64,000 nucleotides of DNA from NCBI GenBank assembly GCA_030549775.1, contig CM060174.1:65854566-65918565 (forward strand), given 5' to 3'. Positions 25,766-37,219 of this stretch are shown in pieces. The DNA is from Tamarix chinensis. Taxonomy: Eukaryota > Streptophyta > Magnoliopsida > Caryophyllales > Tamaricaceae. Position numbers and translations under genes: made by a program. Each line of letters opens with the position of its first letter. The first letter of the stretch is position 1. Under the pieces are notes generated by a model, which saw only the letters and a program-made list of their open reading frames with translations, was not told the origin of the DNA and ran no database searches.

Positions 25766-25769
25766 TCTC

Positions 25770-26045
25770 TGAGCATGGTGTTTGGATCACAGGACATAGT
25801 GTTCAAATCACCAGCCATGGTATTCAATTGTTTAAGCATGGTGTTAAAATATATAGACATGGTGAAATCACCTAGCATGTCATTCAAATGTCCTGACATG
25901 ATGTTGGTGTTCAAATATCCCAGTATAGTGCTTGAATTTCTGAATATGGTATCCAAATCGCCAGGTATAGTGTTAAAATGTTCGGGCATGGTGTATAAAT
26001 GTCTAGGCATGGTGTTCAAATCACCAAGGATGGTGTTGAATGTAC
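25770..26045. repeat. 24-bp minisatellite, open on both strands
   Basis: About 11 imperfect units of the type CATGGTGTTCAAATCACCAGG. The period is a multiple of three, so both strands stay open for about 100 codons; the minus strand reads as an 8-residue repeat LNTMxGDL. The repeat alone explains both open frames. Whether it was coding in the MULE is unknown. Confidence 0.8.
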
Positions 26046-27169
26046 ATAAAAGTACCAAGAAGCATGGTTTGTAGATGATCATATCATATGCATATTGATA
26101 TACTTAAGCAAGTGTAATATATCATTAAAAACCTAGTATTTAGACATCATATAGTGTATTTTTTATTTAAAAAAGCTATCTATATTTCATCATTTTTATT
26201 TTATGGAAGAAGACAACCTCCACTCATTTCTAGCATGATGAATTGTCTCATGCTGATTACATCTCCCTACAAAAATAAATTTTGTCATTATTACTTGTCA
26301 AATAATATAATTTTATTAGATATATCATAAACCATACTGCTTCAAATGGAATTATGCTTCTAGTAATTGCAAAATAAACCAGGAATGTAAACATTTATAT
26401 CGCACAATCATTTCTACAAAAAAATTATTTAAGGATTGTGGAATTACTTTCATGTTTTTATCAAACTGACCATGTAACAATATAAAACTTAACATTAAAA
26501 TAAACTAGCACGCAAATAAAAACTCACCTATTTGATTGTTCAGGCAAACTAGGGCCACTAATGATTGCCCATGTATCATCTCCAATGAATTGGAATATAT
26601 GTTGCACAATATTCATATACCATCACTATGCCCACAACATGATCATGGAGATGTCACTTGATTTAGTTTGGTACAATTTTACCATGATATCGAGTGATAC
26701 TTACTAATTTCGTTGTAATTTTACACATTTTTTTGATATTCATGTAATCAAATGAATAAAAACACATATTAGTGTGGTCAACAACAAGCTGATCTGGTTT
26801 TTGCTATAACATAACATTATAAATAACTAATACAAAAAAAACATATTTTAAGTTTGAGTAGCAATTATCATTACTCATTAATAGCCAAAATAACGTCATT
26901 ACCTTTATATGAGAGGGTATAAGCTGATGTTAAAGAGTACTCAATAAGTTGTCAATTTCTCCTTCTAGATCGTTGCTGTTATATGAAACTTTTCCCTACA
27001 TATTAAGAAACCATGAAACTACCAAAGATGTTACCAAATTATTATATGATGATGATATCTAATGAATTAAAAGTATCCCAAATATATGATCAATAATGCA
27101 AGTACTACTGTCCCTAAGTGAAGGCTACTTCATCTCCAACATACTTGTGTAAGCCTTAACAATAGGGTA
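26046..27169. other. MULE interior left of the Athila; no firm gene
   Basis: AT-rich. If the DUF1985 protein at 57,240-58,960 (minus) continues past the Athila insertion, its C-terminal exons should lie here on the minus strand. I saw only weak candidate stretches (for example GDDTWAIISGPSLPEQSNR at about 26,535-26,591) and could not place a Ulp1 catalytic triad. Confidence 0.35.
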
Positions 27170-27869
27170 GTTTCCTATTCAATTAAATCCATAAGCATAT
27201 GGATGTCGTAGTACTGAAATAAGGTCATATCCTAGGGGATTTTGGTTTTAACTACTAATTTTCATTGTTTTTGACTATCAAAATAGATTAATCAAAAAGG
27301 AATGGATGATAATAGTAGATAAATAATATAATTAAAATGATGGAGACCACTAACTATGAAATTAGTCAATAATAAACAAGCATATATAGGACTAAGTTTC
27401 AGTTAAAAGTCCAATGTAATTTAATAAATCAATCTATTTGGTATAGGATTTGTTCGATACTATAGGAAAAATTAGCAAAAATTAACCATGAATATCTTTT
27501 GACAACTAAAATTTATGCTCAATTAAATATAAAAACTAATTTTTATAGCTATTATAATACCCCAAAAATTTCGAAAACCTATATTTTAATAAATGACTTT
27601 ATTTGAAATAAAATTTACTTGTAAAATTATTTATTTTAATTCTTTTATGGATTTTAGAGTATATAAATTTGGGTAAGATTATTTAATAAATTAAATATAA
27701 ATAGTTTGCTAATTATCATATTATTTTTATAAATTCCCAAACTAATATTTTACCAACTTTATCCTTTTTAAACTAATATATTAGATTATAATAAATTTAA
27801 TTATTAAATTAAATAATTTATCAAGAGTATTAAATTTTATGATTTTATAAATTAATTTAATTTATTTCC

Positions 27870-28880
27870 CCTATTTTCTCATTTTTCCTTTTTCTTTTCC
27901 TTCCCCTTTTTCTCCTTTTTCTTCTTTCTTCTCTTTTCCTTTTTCTCCTCCTTGGGCCGCCCGCACTGGCCTGCTTCCTTCTCCCCGCGCATTAGACCTT
28001 CTGCCCGCCTCCCCCTTCTCTCCCTAGCGCGCCGCCCAGCACGCCAGCCCGACCGGCTCCCTTTCTTTTTCCCTTGGACCGGCCAGCCTTTCCTTTTCCT
28101 CCTTTCCCCGACCAGCCGCCTGCAACCTCCTTTCTTTCTTCTTCTTCTCAGGCGACAACAGCCCGACCCTCTACAGCTGCCGCCCGACCACCTGCGACTG
28201 CCGCCGCACCTGCCCCTGCTACTCCCTCCCTCTACCCTGTCCTCTTCTCCCCTCTTTCGAGCCAAGCTACCCCTACACCCTATCCATGTCTGCAACTCCC
28301 TCCTTCCCGTCGCCACCCTCTCCCTGCCACCCTACCGCCTCCCTGCCGCCCTATGCCCTGCCATCTGCCCCTTGCCTTTCCTCTTCTTTTCTTCTCCCAT
28401 TCGCCCATTTTCTTGTCCCATTTTCGAGCCATCTTCTTTCCCCCGAGCTCCCTCCTCTCTCCTTCCTTCTTTCCATTTTTTTTTTCTGTTTTGCCTCTGT
28501 GCCGCCTCCGTCCGCCGCTCCGACCGCCGCACCCAACCCCTGCGCCGACCCTTGCCACCACCCCCTACTGCTCTGCACCCCCACGCCGCCCCCTTGAGCC
28601 CTACCCTTCCTCCCTTCTCCACCCCTTCCTTCTTTTCTCCCCATTTTTCCCCTTATCACCAGCCATCTCTGCCGCCTTTCCGTCGCCGTATCCGCCGCCT
28701 TCAGCCGCCACAAAACGATCCTTGGCCACCACCAACACCCCCTCTTCACTCCTACATCCTTACCTTGCCTCCAAACCTCCCCCAACCACCCTCTTTTCTA
28801 GCCCAAAGACCTCAACTCGAACATGGCTCATTTTCTTTCTTCACCCCTCTTCGAGCCTTTTCCCCTCCCATTTATGCATG
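27870..28880 (+). other. Pyrimidine/GC-rich block of LTR A (no true gene)
   Basis: Very C/T-rich on the plus strand, with a compositional break on both sides from AT-rich DNA. Several overlapping frames on both strands are open for 90-310 codons, but they are low-complexity Pro/Ser/Leu on one strand and Arg/Gly/Lys on the other. That is what skewed GC-rich sequence gives, and no domain is visible. LTRs C and D carry the same kind of block in opposite orientation (46,370-47,450 and 53,430-54,530). I read it as LTR U3/leader sequence. Confidence 0.75.
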
Positions 28881-28883
28881 ACA

Positions 28884-28907
28884 CTCACGCTGCTCATGCA
28901 GCGTGAG
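28884..28907 (+). other. Perfect 10-bp stem hairpin in LTR A
   Basis: CTCACGCTGC, a 4-nt loop TCAT, then GCAGCGTGAG. It stands at the exact 3' edge of the GC-rich block, followed by a pyrimidine run. Function unknown; it could be an RNA structure in the element leader. Confidence 0.7.
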
Positions 28908-29519
28908 CTTTTCCCCTTGTGTTGGAAATTGTTTGGAAATTTTTTTAGGTATAATGATAATTATTTAAAGTGTTTTATTAAATAAATTTCTTTTATAAAG
29001 CCTTATCCTTTTTATTTCTTATTTCTAACACAATAGTGATGAATGTTATTTTAGGTGTTGAATTGCTAATTATGCTTGGTAAGGTTTGACATTTTGCGGG
29101 ATTATGGTAACCGTTAAATCCCGCTTAAATGCATGGATTAATGCATGTTATCACATTAGGCATTATTAATGTGTATTATGCTTGATATATGTTGCTTAGC
29201 ATATTATATGTGGTTATTGTGTTTATTGATGAAAAGGAAGCATGATAGATTGATGGTATGTATGGGGATAATATTTAAGGTAATAATTTGGTGGTTAGGG
29301 AAAATGTTAATTATTATCCATGTTGTCATATGCTATGGTGATATTTAATACATGGTTAATATTTTGCTAGCATTAGGGGGATTTTATTAATATATATTGT
29401 ACAAGAGTGTTGCCTAATACATATATATATGTGCTAATAAGCATTATATTAATTGTAAGAGTCATGGATGAGGCATTAAAGTTAATATTTCATGTAGTAT
29501 TAATAACAATTTAATAATA

Positions 29520-30690
29520 AGGGTGTATAAAGAGTAAAATGGTAAATTTGTTAATAAAAGGAGAAATTAATAATTTTGGATGTAGGGGGTAAAATTGTAA
29601 CTTTGTGAATAAAGGATGAAATAGTAATTTTGTAATAAAAGGGGCAACTTGGTAATCTTAAAAAAAAAGGGAATGACAATTTGGTAAATTGTAATAAAAG
29701 GACAATTTGGTAATGTTATAATAAAAGGGTAAAATTGTAATTTTATAATTAAAGGGCAAAATAGTAATTTTATGATTAAAGGGCAGAATGGTAATTTGGA
29801 AATTAAAGGAGGTAAGATAGTAATTTTATAAGGATAAATGGAAATATTATGAGTAAAAGGGCGATATGGTAATTTTTGGGAGTTAAGGGGGTAAAATGGT
29901 AAATTTGAAGGTAAAGGGGTAAAAAGGTAATTGTGTAAATCAAAGGGGTAAAAGTGAACATTGGAAAGGAGTAAATTGGAAATAATAATTATTGAGAAGG
30001 GTAAAATAATAAGTTAAATAACTAAAGGGTAATTTGATAATTTAATAGTAGAGAAGGGTAAAATGGTAAATATGATAAATGTGAGGGGTAAGTTGGTAAT
30101 TTAACTAACTGGAGGGTATTTTCGTAATTTTGGATAATGGAGTAGGGTAGTTGCTAATTATGACAATTAAGAAGGGCAATTCGGTAACTTAAATAACTAA
30201 AGGGTAATTTGGTAAATTTAATAACGGAGAAGGGCAAATTTGTAATTATGATCATATGCAAGGGTAATTTGGTAATTTGACCAACCAAAGGGCAATTTGG
30301 TAATTTTGACAATGAGAAAGGGTAGTTTGGTAATTGAGAATAAAGGACGGTAAATTGGTAATTAACTAAATAAAGGGTTAATTTGGTAATTAGGATAAGG
30401 AGGAAGGGTAATTTGGTAATTTGACCAACTTAAGGATAATTTATTAATTATAATAAAGGAGAAAGGGGCAAAGAGGTAATCTAACCAATTAAATGGAAAG
30501 TATATTAAGTGTAATAATTATTAAGGGGGAATTAATGTCATAATAAGCATGATAAATAATTTAGTAACCTAAATCGAATAAGGGATAACTTGGTGATTTT
30601 GTAACAAGGAGGGTAATATGGTAATTTATCAAATAAGGAAGGGGAGACGCAGTGATTTTATAAGTAAAGGGGTAAATAAGTAGTTTGTAT
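29520..30690 (+). repeat. Degenerate minisatellite of AAAGGGTAATTTGGTAATTT-type units
   Basis: More than 25 imperfect units of 28-45 bp, each with a core of the type AAGGG(C/T)AA and (T/A)TGGTAATTT, cover about 1.17 kb of LTR A. The core is strand-asymmetric (GGTAA on the plus strand). No comparable expanded array is seen in the other five giant LTRs. Confidence 0.85.
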
Positions 30691-32150
30691 CTAGTATATC
30701 ATTATGATTGTGGAATTCGTAACATGGCTCTAATAGTGTTGATTAACGAGGTAAGAATATTTGATGATTAGTAAGTATCACGAGAATGAGTTTTAATTCG
30801 GAAGTAGAGGAGTTTAGGATTGCCTTAATGATTCTCCTATGTTACTTTGGATGACCATCTGAATAAGAAATTTCTGATGATATCTGATCGATTAGAAGAT
30901 GAAATATCTGATTGTCGTGCCCTTTGTGATCACCCTTAATTAAGACACTAATACTTAAACTGAAAGACCTCGAGATCGGGAATGGTGACTCCTTAGGGGT
31001 CGCTACCCTAAGGACATGGTTTAGTCCACGATTATTATGGTATTTGCTGGTGTGCCTTTGTGCCCCAGCCAGGCCCTACATCTTACTCTTTCTAGCTCTA
31101 CGGACCTAGTTAGGGGGTATGCATACTTAAGGATTAGGTGTCCTTGTCGGTAGGGTACTGAGTTCGCTTTATGCGCCAGTACGACCAGGGTACCTTTGCG
31201 TCCCTGGGTTACTAGTTGAAGGGTACTGAGTTACTTTTATGCACCAGTGCGACCGGTGTACCTTTGTGTCCCGGATTCTTGATCTCCCTATCGAGGAAAA
31301 TAAAATGGAGTTGTTGTGTTGAATAAAAAGGGAAAATACTAATTGTTAAAGTGAAAGATTAACGAGCCGGGACCAGTTGATTTATATGATGAGTACCGAT
31401 CCACCGGAAATAATAGTGGCCCAGGGTGTTTTGCCCTGATTGATGTTCATGAGTATTGATCCACCAGATATAATGGTGGCCCAGGATGTTTTACCCTAGA
31501 TGATATATATATATACACGTATTGTGACCCACCGGCCAGAATAGTGGAGGTCCCGAGCTCAATAAAATTTATTTTGGATGTGAATGAGTTATAGAAAAAT
31601 ACTAGTCATTGAGACGATTGATTAATGACCTCAAGGCTCGAAAAATATCTCGATTACTTATCATTGCCTATTGATATTGGTGGATCGGTTAAGGAATATA
31701 TGAAAGTTGAATTTTACGTATACGCTATTAATGTATGATTGAATTATTGGATGTACAAATAATTGGATCCGAATACCATGTTTATACCTATGGTTATATC
31801 TGAATGTAGTAGTATCATGTGTAATATGGCGTGCCTGTATTTTAAGTGCATTTTTAAAGGGTTACTCAGTACCGTAGTACTGAAGGGTTCCCTTCATGGG
31901 GCCCCTGCCTATTCAATGGGCAGTACCCCTTGCAGGTTGTATTCAGGTTCTATTCAAGTGGGCCCTTGGGGAGAGCGTAAGGTACTGTCCGGAAATTTTT
32001 AGGGTTTTAATTTATCTCCTTTAACTTCAACGTATTTGTATTTTGTAATCACCGTGGTTGGATGTTTCTCTTGTAAAGTATTTATTGTGCTACTCTGATC
32101 TTCAAATGCTTAAGTTCTCGTAAAATTGTATTTTACTCCTTTAGCCTTAG

Positions 32151-32196
32151 CACTTAGTACTGGAACGGTATGAGTGAATCGGTCTGGTACTAAGTG
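32151..32196 (+). other. Conserved LTR 3' hairpin, copy in LTR A
   Basis: Arm CACTTAGTACTGGAACGGT pairs with ATCGGTCTGGTACTAAGTG around a short loop, with several G-U type pairs. It is followed by GTGGCGGTAATACTCCC. The same structure occurs in LTRs C, D and E. Confidence 0.75.
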
Positions 32197-33202
32197 TGGC
32201 GGTAATACTCCCAAAGTTCACGGTTTATTAAATTGCTTCCGCTAACTTTCTTTTAATTAAACGAAATTTTTCAGTAGTGAATTTTGGGGGTGTTACAACT
32301 ATAGATCGAATTACACTCATTAAGAAGAAGCTAATTAAATCAATTCCTGAGAATCACTAACTACTTTCATCATTTGTTAATTACTGTTCAATTGATAAGT
32401 TTTAGTATTAATTATAATCTTTTAATTCTAATTAATAACCTAATTAATTAAAATAGTGATCAATTGTTCTAAACTTAATTAATTAAATGCTAGTAATTGA
32501 ATAACACAATTAAAACAATTCTGATAACAATTCGACCAATTTATCAAATAAATAATGGAGTCAAATCTTATTCGATCCTACATCTACAAAATTACTCATA
32601 CATAGTTGAATCAATAATTATAATAGAGAAATTAAACCTGAATGAAGTAAATAGAGTAATAGATTAGAAGATAAAACCAATGTGTTAAAGAAATGAAGAG
32701 TCGATTGCCTGATCTGGCTCCAAAATTAAATTATAATGGTGAATACATATTTTTCCCTCCGGATACAAAGCTTTGAAAATGAATATGAAAAGAGAGAGAG
32801 AAAACCCTATTCCAATCATGAGACATCTTAAAAATAATATGCATCATATTTTTATTTCCTTCACAAATAACTGCCTCAGGCTCTATTAGAAAATGCACCA
32901 ATGTGCTTCTAAACACAACTTACCAATATTTTTTTTCGTAAAAAGCATGGGTGTGATTTTAAATAATATGGGGCTCTGCAAACTTCTTTTCTTCCTTCTT
33001 CTGATGGTTGTATCCATTTTATTTTGAGGGTCAATTGCACACCATTTTAATTCATTTTACATCGTCTATGATATAACAAACCTATAAGAAAAACCAACAG
33101 ACAAGCAGAATCCAACACAATGGTGCTAATTCTAAAATAAAAACATAGAAATGTATGCAAACTAACAACAATAAGAGCTAAATAAAATAGTTAATAACAT
33201 CA

Positions 33203-33969
33203 TCTATCGACTCCTCCATGCTTATAATTTTTCTTTTCCCTAAGAAAAACTCTAACCAATGAATGAACAAAATGAAATATAGGGGAGGAGAGCTCTAGAT
33301 ATAAATGAAGTTGAAGATGTTATACACTTAGATATTCTGAAGCAAAACATGCAATAACAAATCTCTATACCTCAAATACCATGCATTCAACATAAGCATA
33401 ATGTATCTGTGGGGATTCATGTGTAAAAGAGTAATTATGTGACTCATTAATATTTGATTCTCAAAGTGCATATAATGCAAGACTATCTAACTAACTATGA
33501 GAAAAAAATAGATGGCAATCAACTATGCTAAAATATAAGCATGCCAAAAAGTATAGTAAGTATCCTCCCCATGGTTAGATTCTACAATCGTGTTAATGCA
33601 AATAATCAAACAAAAGATAAGATGGGAGAAAGTACTAACTGAATTATTGTCGAGTGAGTGGGGATGGCGTAGAAGCTTATTACACAAATTGCAAGTTTTA
33701 CAAGCATAGAACAATGTGGTAAATTGAATGTAGAGTGTCACATTAGTGTTGTTGTTCAATTTGGACACTGTACAACTTGCAATGGATATGAGAGATAGAG
33801 CAATGGATAGAAGAAATTTCAGCATCACAATCTCCCTCAAAGTTTGGCACATTAGTATAAGGTATATTGGAAGAATCGCTTGCGGTAAATTAGAGAAGAG
33901 CTACCACATTGTATTCTCTAGAATCAATATTAGACACATCTTCATCATCAATTGAGTGTTCTGCAAAAT
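33203..33969 (-). other. Athila polypurine tract and 3' non-coding region
   Basis: Between the Athila ORF and 3' LTR. The minus-strand purine tract lies at 33,217-33,203. Short open stretches on both strands show no domain. Confidence 0.55.
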
Positions 33970-34880
33970 CACTAAGGGTGTAGTACTAATTTTTTGGATT
34001 TTCAATAATGTTGAGCTCTAGACATAGAAGAGAGAAGAGTTGTTGCCCTTGAAAGCAAAGAATATAGCCAGACTCTTTTGAAGAACCTAATTTCATATGG
34101 ATATAAGAAGCAAGTTCAAGATTAGAGCTATACTCTAAAGGAGGCAACTCATTGAGAATGATAGAAAAATCCAAACAGATAGCAAGTGTAGTGATGTAAC
34201 CACCAATCACTAATTTTCCTACTTTTGTGTTACTGACTCTAGAAAAATTATTTAGCAAGAAAGCACCTATATTGATTGGAATCTTTTTAACCATAGCCCA
34301 AAAGAGAAATAAATCTCTTATATTAGACATAACCTCACTCTCTATTCTACCAAAAACTGCATTTGACATGAAATAATAAATGTAATTTAAACTAGGATTA
34401 CAAATGAAGAAGGCTTTGGCCAAAGAATTTTGATAACCAAACGATCCACTGATGCTGCCCCATAATTAGAATGCACAAAAGTGAAAATAAATTTTTTTTG
34501 GCATCAACATGAGGTAAATGAAAGTATTCATTCATTTGGGCTAATGTTCTATAGAAATCTTGATTAAAAATCCATAAGTTGACTCTTTCCTCATGTAGAG
34601 AGAATTCAAATGAGATTAAAAATTCGAGGGTGGTGCATGCATAGGTAGGAGCCTTTAGTTTAACAAACTCCTTCCATCTAATTCAACCAAGTAAATAATC
34701 TATATCACCTAATAAACCAAGACTCTCAATGAATTTTTTATCAAAAAAGAGGGCACTCAGCATTCCCTACTTATATTATTAATCATAGTTAGAGCGTTGA
34801 GAATCTTTATCAAATTGAATGTCACATTCATTCACCACTTAGGTTAGGAGAGCGGGGGGTACCTTGAATGTATATTTTGG
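33970..34880 (-). pseudogene. Athila-specific ORF (ATHILA ORF-1 / env-position protein) remnant
   Basis: Downstream of integrase on the minus strand, the reading from about 34,860 gives CPLFFDKKFIESLGLLGDID, RWKEFVKLKAPTYACTTLEF, a break, then an open frame to 33,986. That frame contains NAVFGRIESEVMSNIRDLF, LFWAMVKKIPINIGAFLLN and LVIGGYITTLAICL. This follows the Athila ORF family closely (ESLGL, W..F, PTY..LTLEFL, FGR, LWAM...P...GAF, GG.IT.IA). The position after pol is where Athila elements carry their extra, sometimes called env-like, ORF. Its function in the element is not established. It is broken by stops and at least one frameshift. Confidence 0.82.
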
Positions 34881-35179
34881 ATTAAGCCAATGTCTTTTTA
34901 TGTTTTGGCACCATGGGTCAAATAATTCTAATTTTTTTATTAAAAAAAATGTGCCTACAACTAGTATAGACATCAAGCAATTAGTCGAGGCAACCTATTG
35001 AACATAGTCATTAAGCATACAAATTTCAATATAATAATATAATTTTAGAACTGATTATGCTACAATTTGGAATATGAGGGCATGAGGATAATTATATTAA
35101 TTCCAAAAAATGTGGAAAAATCAAAATGCCAACCTACAAATGAAAAAGCATCGAACTAATGAGGACAACTAAAAGAGAA

Positions 35180-35250
<71 letters not shown>

Positions 35251-36150
35251 GAAAAAATGAATGAAATATTGAGTTGTGGGGGTTAGAATAGAAAGGATAC
35301 TCGAGGGCGTCAGGCATATGGTGAGGGCTCATGGTTGGTATGATAGGACAGTGGAGGGGGCAACGTAGAGTTCTAGTGTAATTTTGGTGGTGGTCTAGCC
35401 GTTGAGCTGGCTAGGCACCGGTTGCCATTGAGGACATTGTGAGGGTGGATGGGAATTGATAGAAGGAAAATAGTAGGAGTTATTGTATGGAGTCGGTGAT
35501 TGAATGGTAAAGTAGGGCGATGGAGGGGAAGCATTGTAGAGGGTGCTGTAGGGTTATTGGTTATGAAGGCGAACAATAAGGATGATTGGAATGGGGAGGC
35601 CTAGGCGGTGTATTCTAGTAGGACAAAGAAGAAGATGTAGGGTAGCAGCATAGGTTGAAGAAGATGAAGGGGTAGGTTGAAGAAGATAATGGAGAAGAGG
35701 AAGACCGTGTGTATTGGGATTAACAATTTGTCTAATTTTTTTTTTAAAATAAATAAAAACATGGTGGTGGAAAATAAAGACACCCATGATGTGTTTTTCT
35801 CAACATAATATGTATTTCAAAAGCATTGTTGTGGTTAAAAACATTATCATGTATCTCTTTTTAGTATATAAATGTATATAATAAAAGCACAGGTGTGAAA
35901 AAAAAAAGAACACACCCTACGTGTGTTTTTCTCGCAGACATGTGCATTTCAGAAGCATAGCCATGTTTTCCTAGAACTTCATATAAATTTTCCTAAGTAC
36001 ATAGCTCTTTTTCCATGACCTTTACAAACTATTTCCTTCAAGAAAACTAGAAATCAACAACAATTCCTTATTAAAAACACTCATCATCATCAAAATACTC
36101 AACAAACTCCCAAATCCATAGATCCTTTTTTATTTGAAAAAAAAATAGCT
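34881..36150 (-). other. Athila region between integrase and the extra ORF, with microsatellite
   Basis: Contains a (TAA)n run at 35,181-35,249 and a G-rich, plus-strand-skewed stretch (35,270-35,720). Minus-strand open stretches here (Pro/His/Leu-rich) lack a recognised domain; they could be the decayed N-terminal part of the extra ORF. Confidence 0.45.
35181..35249. repeat. (TAA)n microsatellite
   Basis: About 22 uninterrupted ATA/TAA units within the Athila. Confidence 0.92.
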
Positions 36151-36199
36151 TGTGCTGCCTCCCAATAAGGACTCGTTTAAATATCAAGAGCTAGACCAT

Positions 36200-37219
36200 T
36201 TAAAGTTCAATTAGAAAGACAGATTATAAAGGGCAAGGAAACCTAATTTCTCTATCGAAGTGCTAGTAATATAATGCTTGAGCCTTTTCCCATTAACCTT
36301 GAATTCTCTAGTGGCTATGCTCCAAATATCAATAGATCCATATGGATCTACCTTACAAACATAGAATAACCCCAACCACCTAGAAAAAAGCTTAACAAGA
36401 AAGACTTTAAGACAAGAGTTGAACGAAAGCACTAAGTCTTCTTTTCGAAACTGTCTTCGGGTAATATGCTCATCACGCCACCTCTTAGTTTGCTCCTTTT
36501 ATATATGTGCATTCTCATATGTATCTAATATTAAATCCTCAAGCTTATTAAGTTAGATATTTTTTCGTTCTTCAACAGCCTTCAAGTCATAGCTAATTAC
36601 CTTTATTACCTAAATTGCCTTGTGTTCAACTTCAACTAGCAAATGACAAGGCTTTACATATACCAACCAAAAAGATGTCATCTAGTTGGTGTCTTATAAG
36701 CAGTTTGGTAGGCCCATAAAGCATCATCTAACTTCATCAATCAATATTTTTGACTGTGAGCCACTATTTTATCAAGTATCCCTTTTATCTCATGATTAGT
36801 AATTTCTACTTGTCCATTCGTATGGGGATGGTATGGTGTGTCCATCTTATGAATAATACCATATTTCTGTACAAGTGTATCGAAAACACGATTAGTGAAG
36901 TGAGAACCACCATCACTAATAACTGCTCTTGGAATAACAAACCTAAAAAATATAACCTTATGGAAAGTTAAACTACAACTTTTCATTGTTGGTGGGAGAA
37001 GTCATTTTCTCCACCCATTTGGAGATATAATCTACTGCAAGTAGAGTATATTTGATGGAAAGGGTCAAATGATGTGAATACCCCAAATATCAAACAGTTC
37101 AACCTCAAAGATGTTATTCAAAGGCATTTCATTTCTTCTAGATAGGTTACCCATCATTTGACATTGATCACAAAATATAACAAATTATCTAACATCCTTG
37201 AATAGGTTGGGTCAATAGA
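36200..37219 (-). pseudogene. Athila integrase remnant, core and C-terminal part
   Basis: From the LTR B junction leftward the minus strand reads PNLFKDVR, FCDQCQMMGNLSRRNEMPL (second half of the HHCC zinc finger), VELFDIWGIH (first catalytic Asp region), YLLAVDYISKWVEKM, then the open frame FVIPRAVISDGGSHFTNRVF (second catalytic Asp near 36,920). Next is TPYHPHTNGQVEITNHEIKG (catalytic Glu), followed by LWAYQTAYKTP. A C-terminal segment, LVLSFNSCLKVFLVKLFSRW (36,211-36,432), matches the Athila integrase tail. The catalytic D, D and E positions remain legible but the reading is broken by stops. It would insert the element's cDNA. Confidence 0.88.

Larger units (their letters stand above)
27553..32297 (+). 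mobile_element. Solo giant LTR 'A' (4,745 bp) in the Athila 3' LTR
   Basis: Begins TATAATACCCCAAAAAT (original TG now TA) and ends ATTTTGGGGGTGTTACA; the ends are inverted repeats of each other over about 16 bp. Flanking 5-mers GCTAT (27,548-27,552) and ACTAT (32,298-32,302) form a one-mismatch duplication. The matching place in the other Athila LTR (about 56,280-56,300, GGCTATAGATC) is uninterrupted, an empty-site control. Inside: a pyrimidine/GC-rich block (27,870-28,880), a perfect hairpin (28,884-28,907), a long minisatellite (29,520-30,690) and the conserved 3' hairpin block (32,151-32,210). No element protein is encoded. Confidence 0.88.
27170..33202 (-). repeat. Athila 3' LTR, split by LTR A
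   Basis: Positions 27,170-27,552 and 32,298-33,202 align collinearly with the 5' LTR at about 55,930-57,207 (for example AAATAGATT-ATCAAAAA-GGATGAATGATAA blocks and GAGCTAAATAA near the end). In minus orientation the LTR begins TGATGTT. The polypurine tract GGAGGAGTCGATAGA reads on the minus strand at 33,217-33,203, immediately upstream. Confidence 0.85.

Noticed and set aside
26200..27100. Ulp1 (C48) protease domain on the minus strand
   Set aside because: Only one weak stretch resembling the region before the catalytic Cys; no His-Asp-Gln-Cys set could be placed.
27952..28985. Overlapping open frames of about 300 codons (Pro/Ser-rich) in LTR A
   Set aside because: Low-complexity, open in several frames on both strands, confined to a GC/pyrimidine-rich LTR block; no domain or codon signal.
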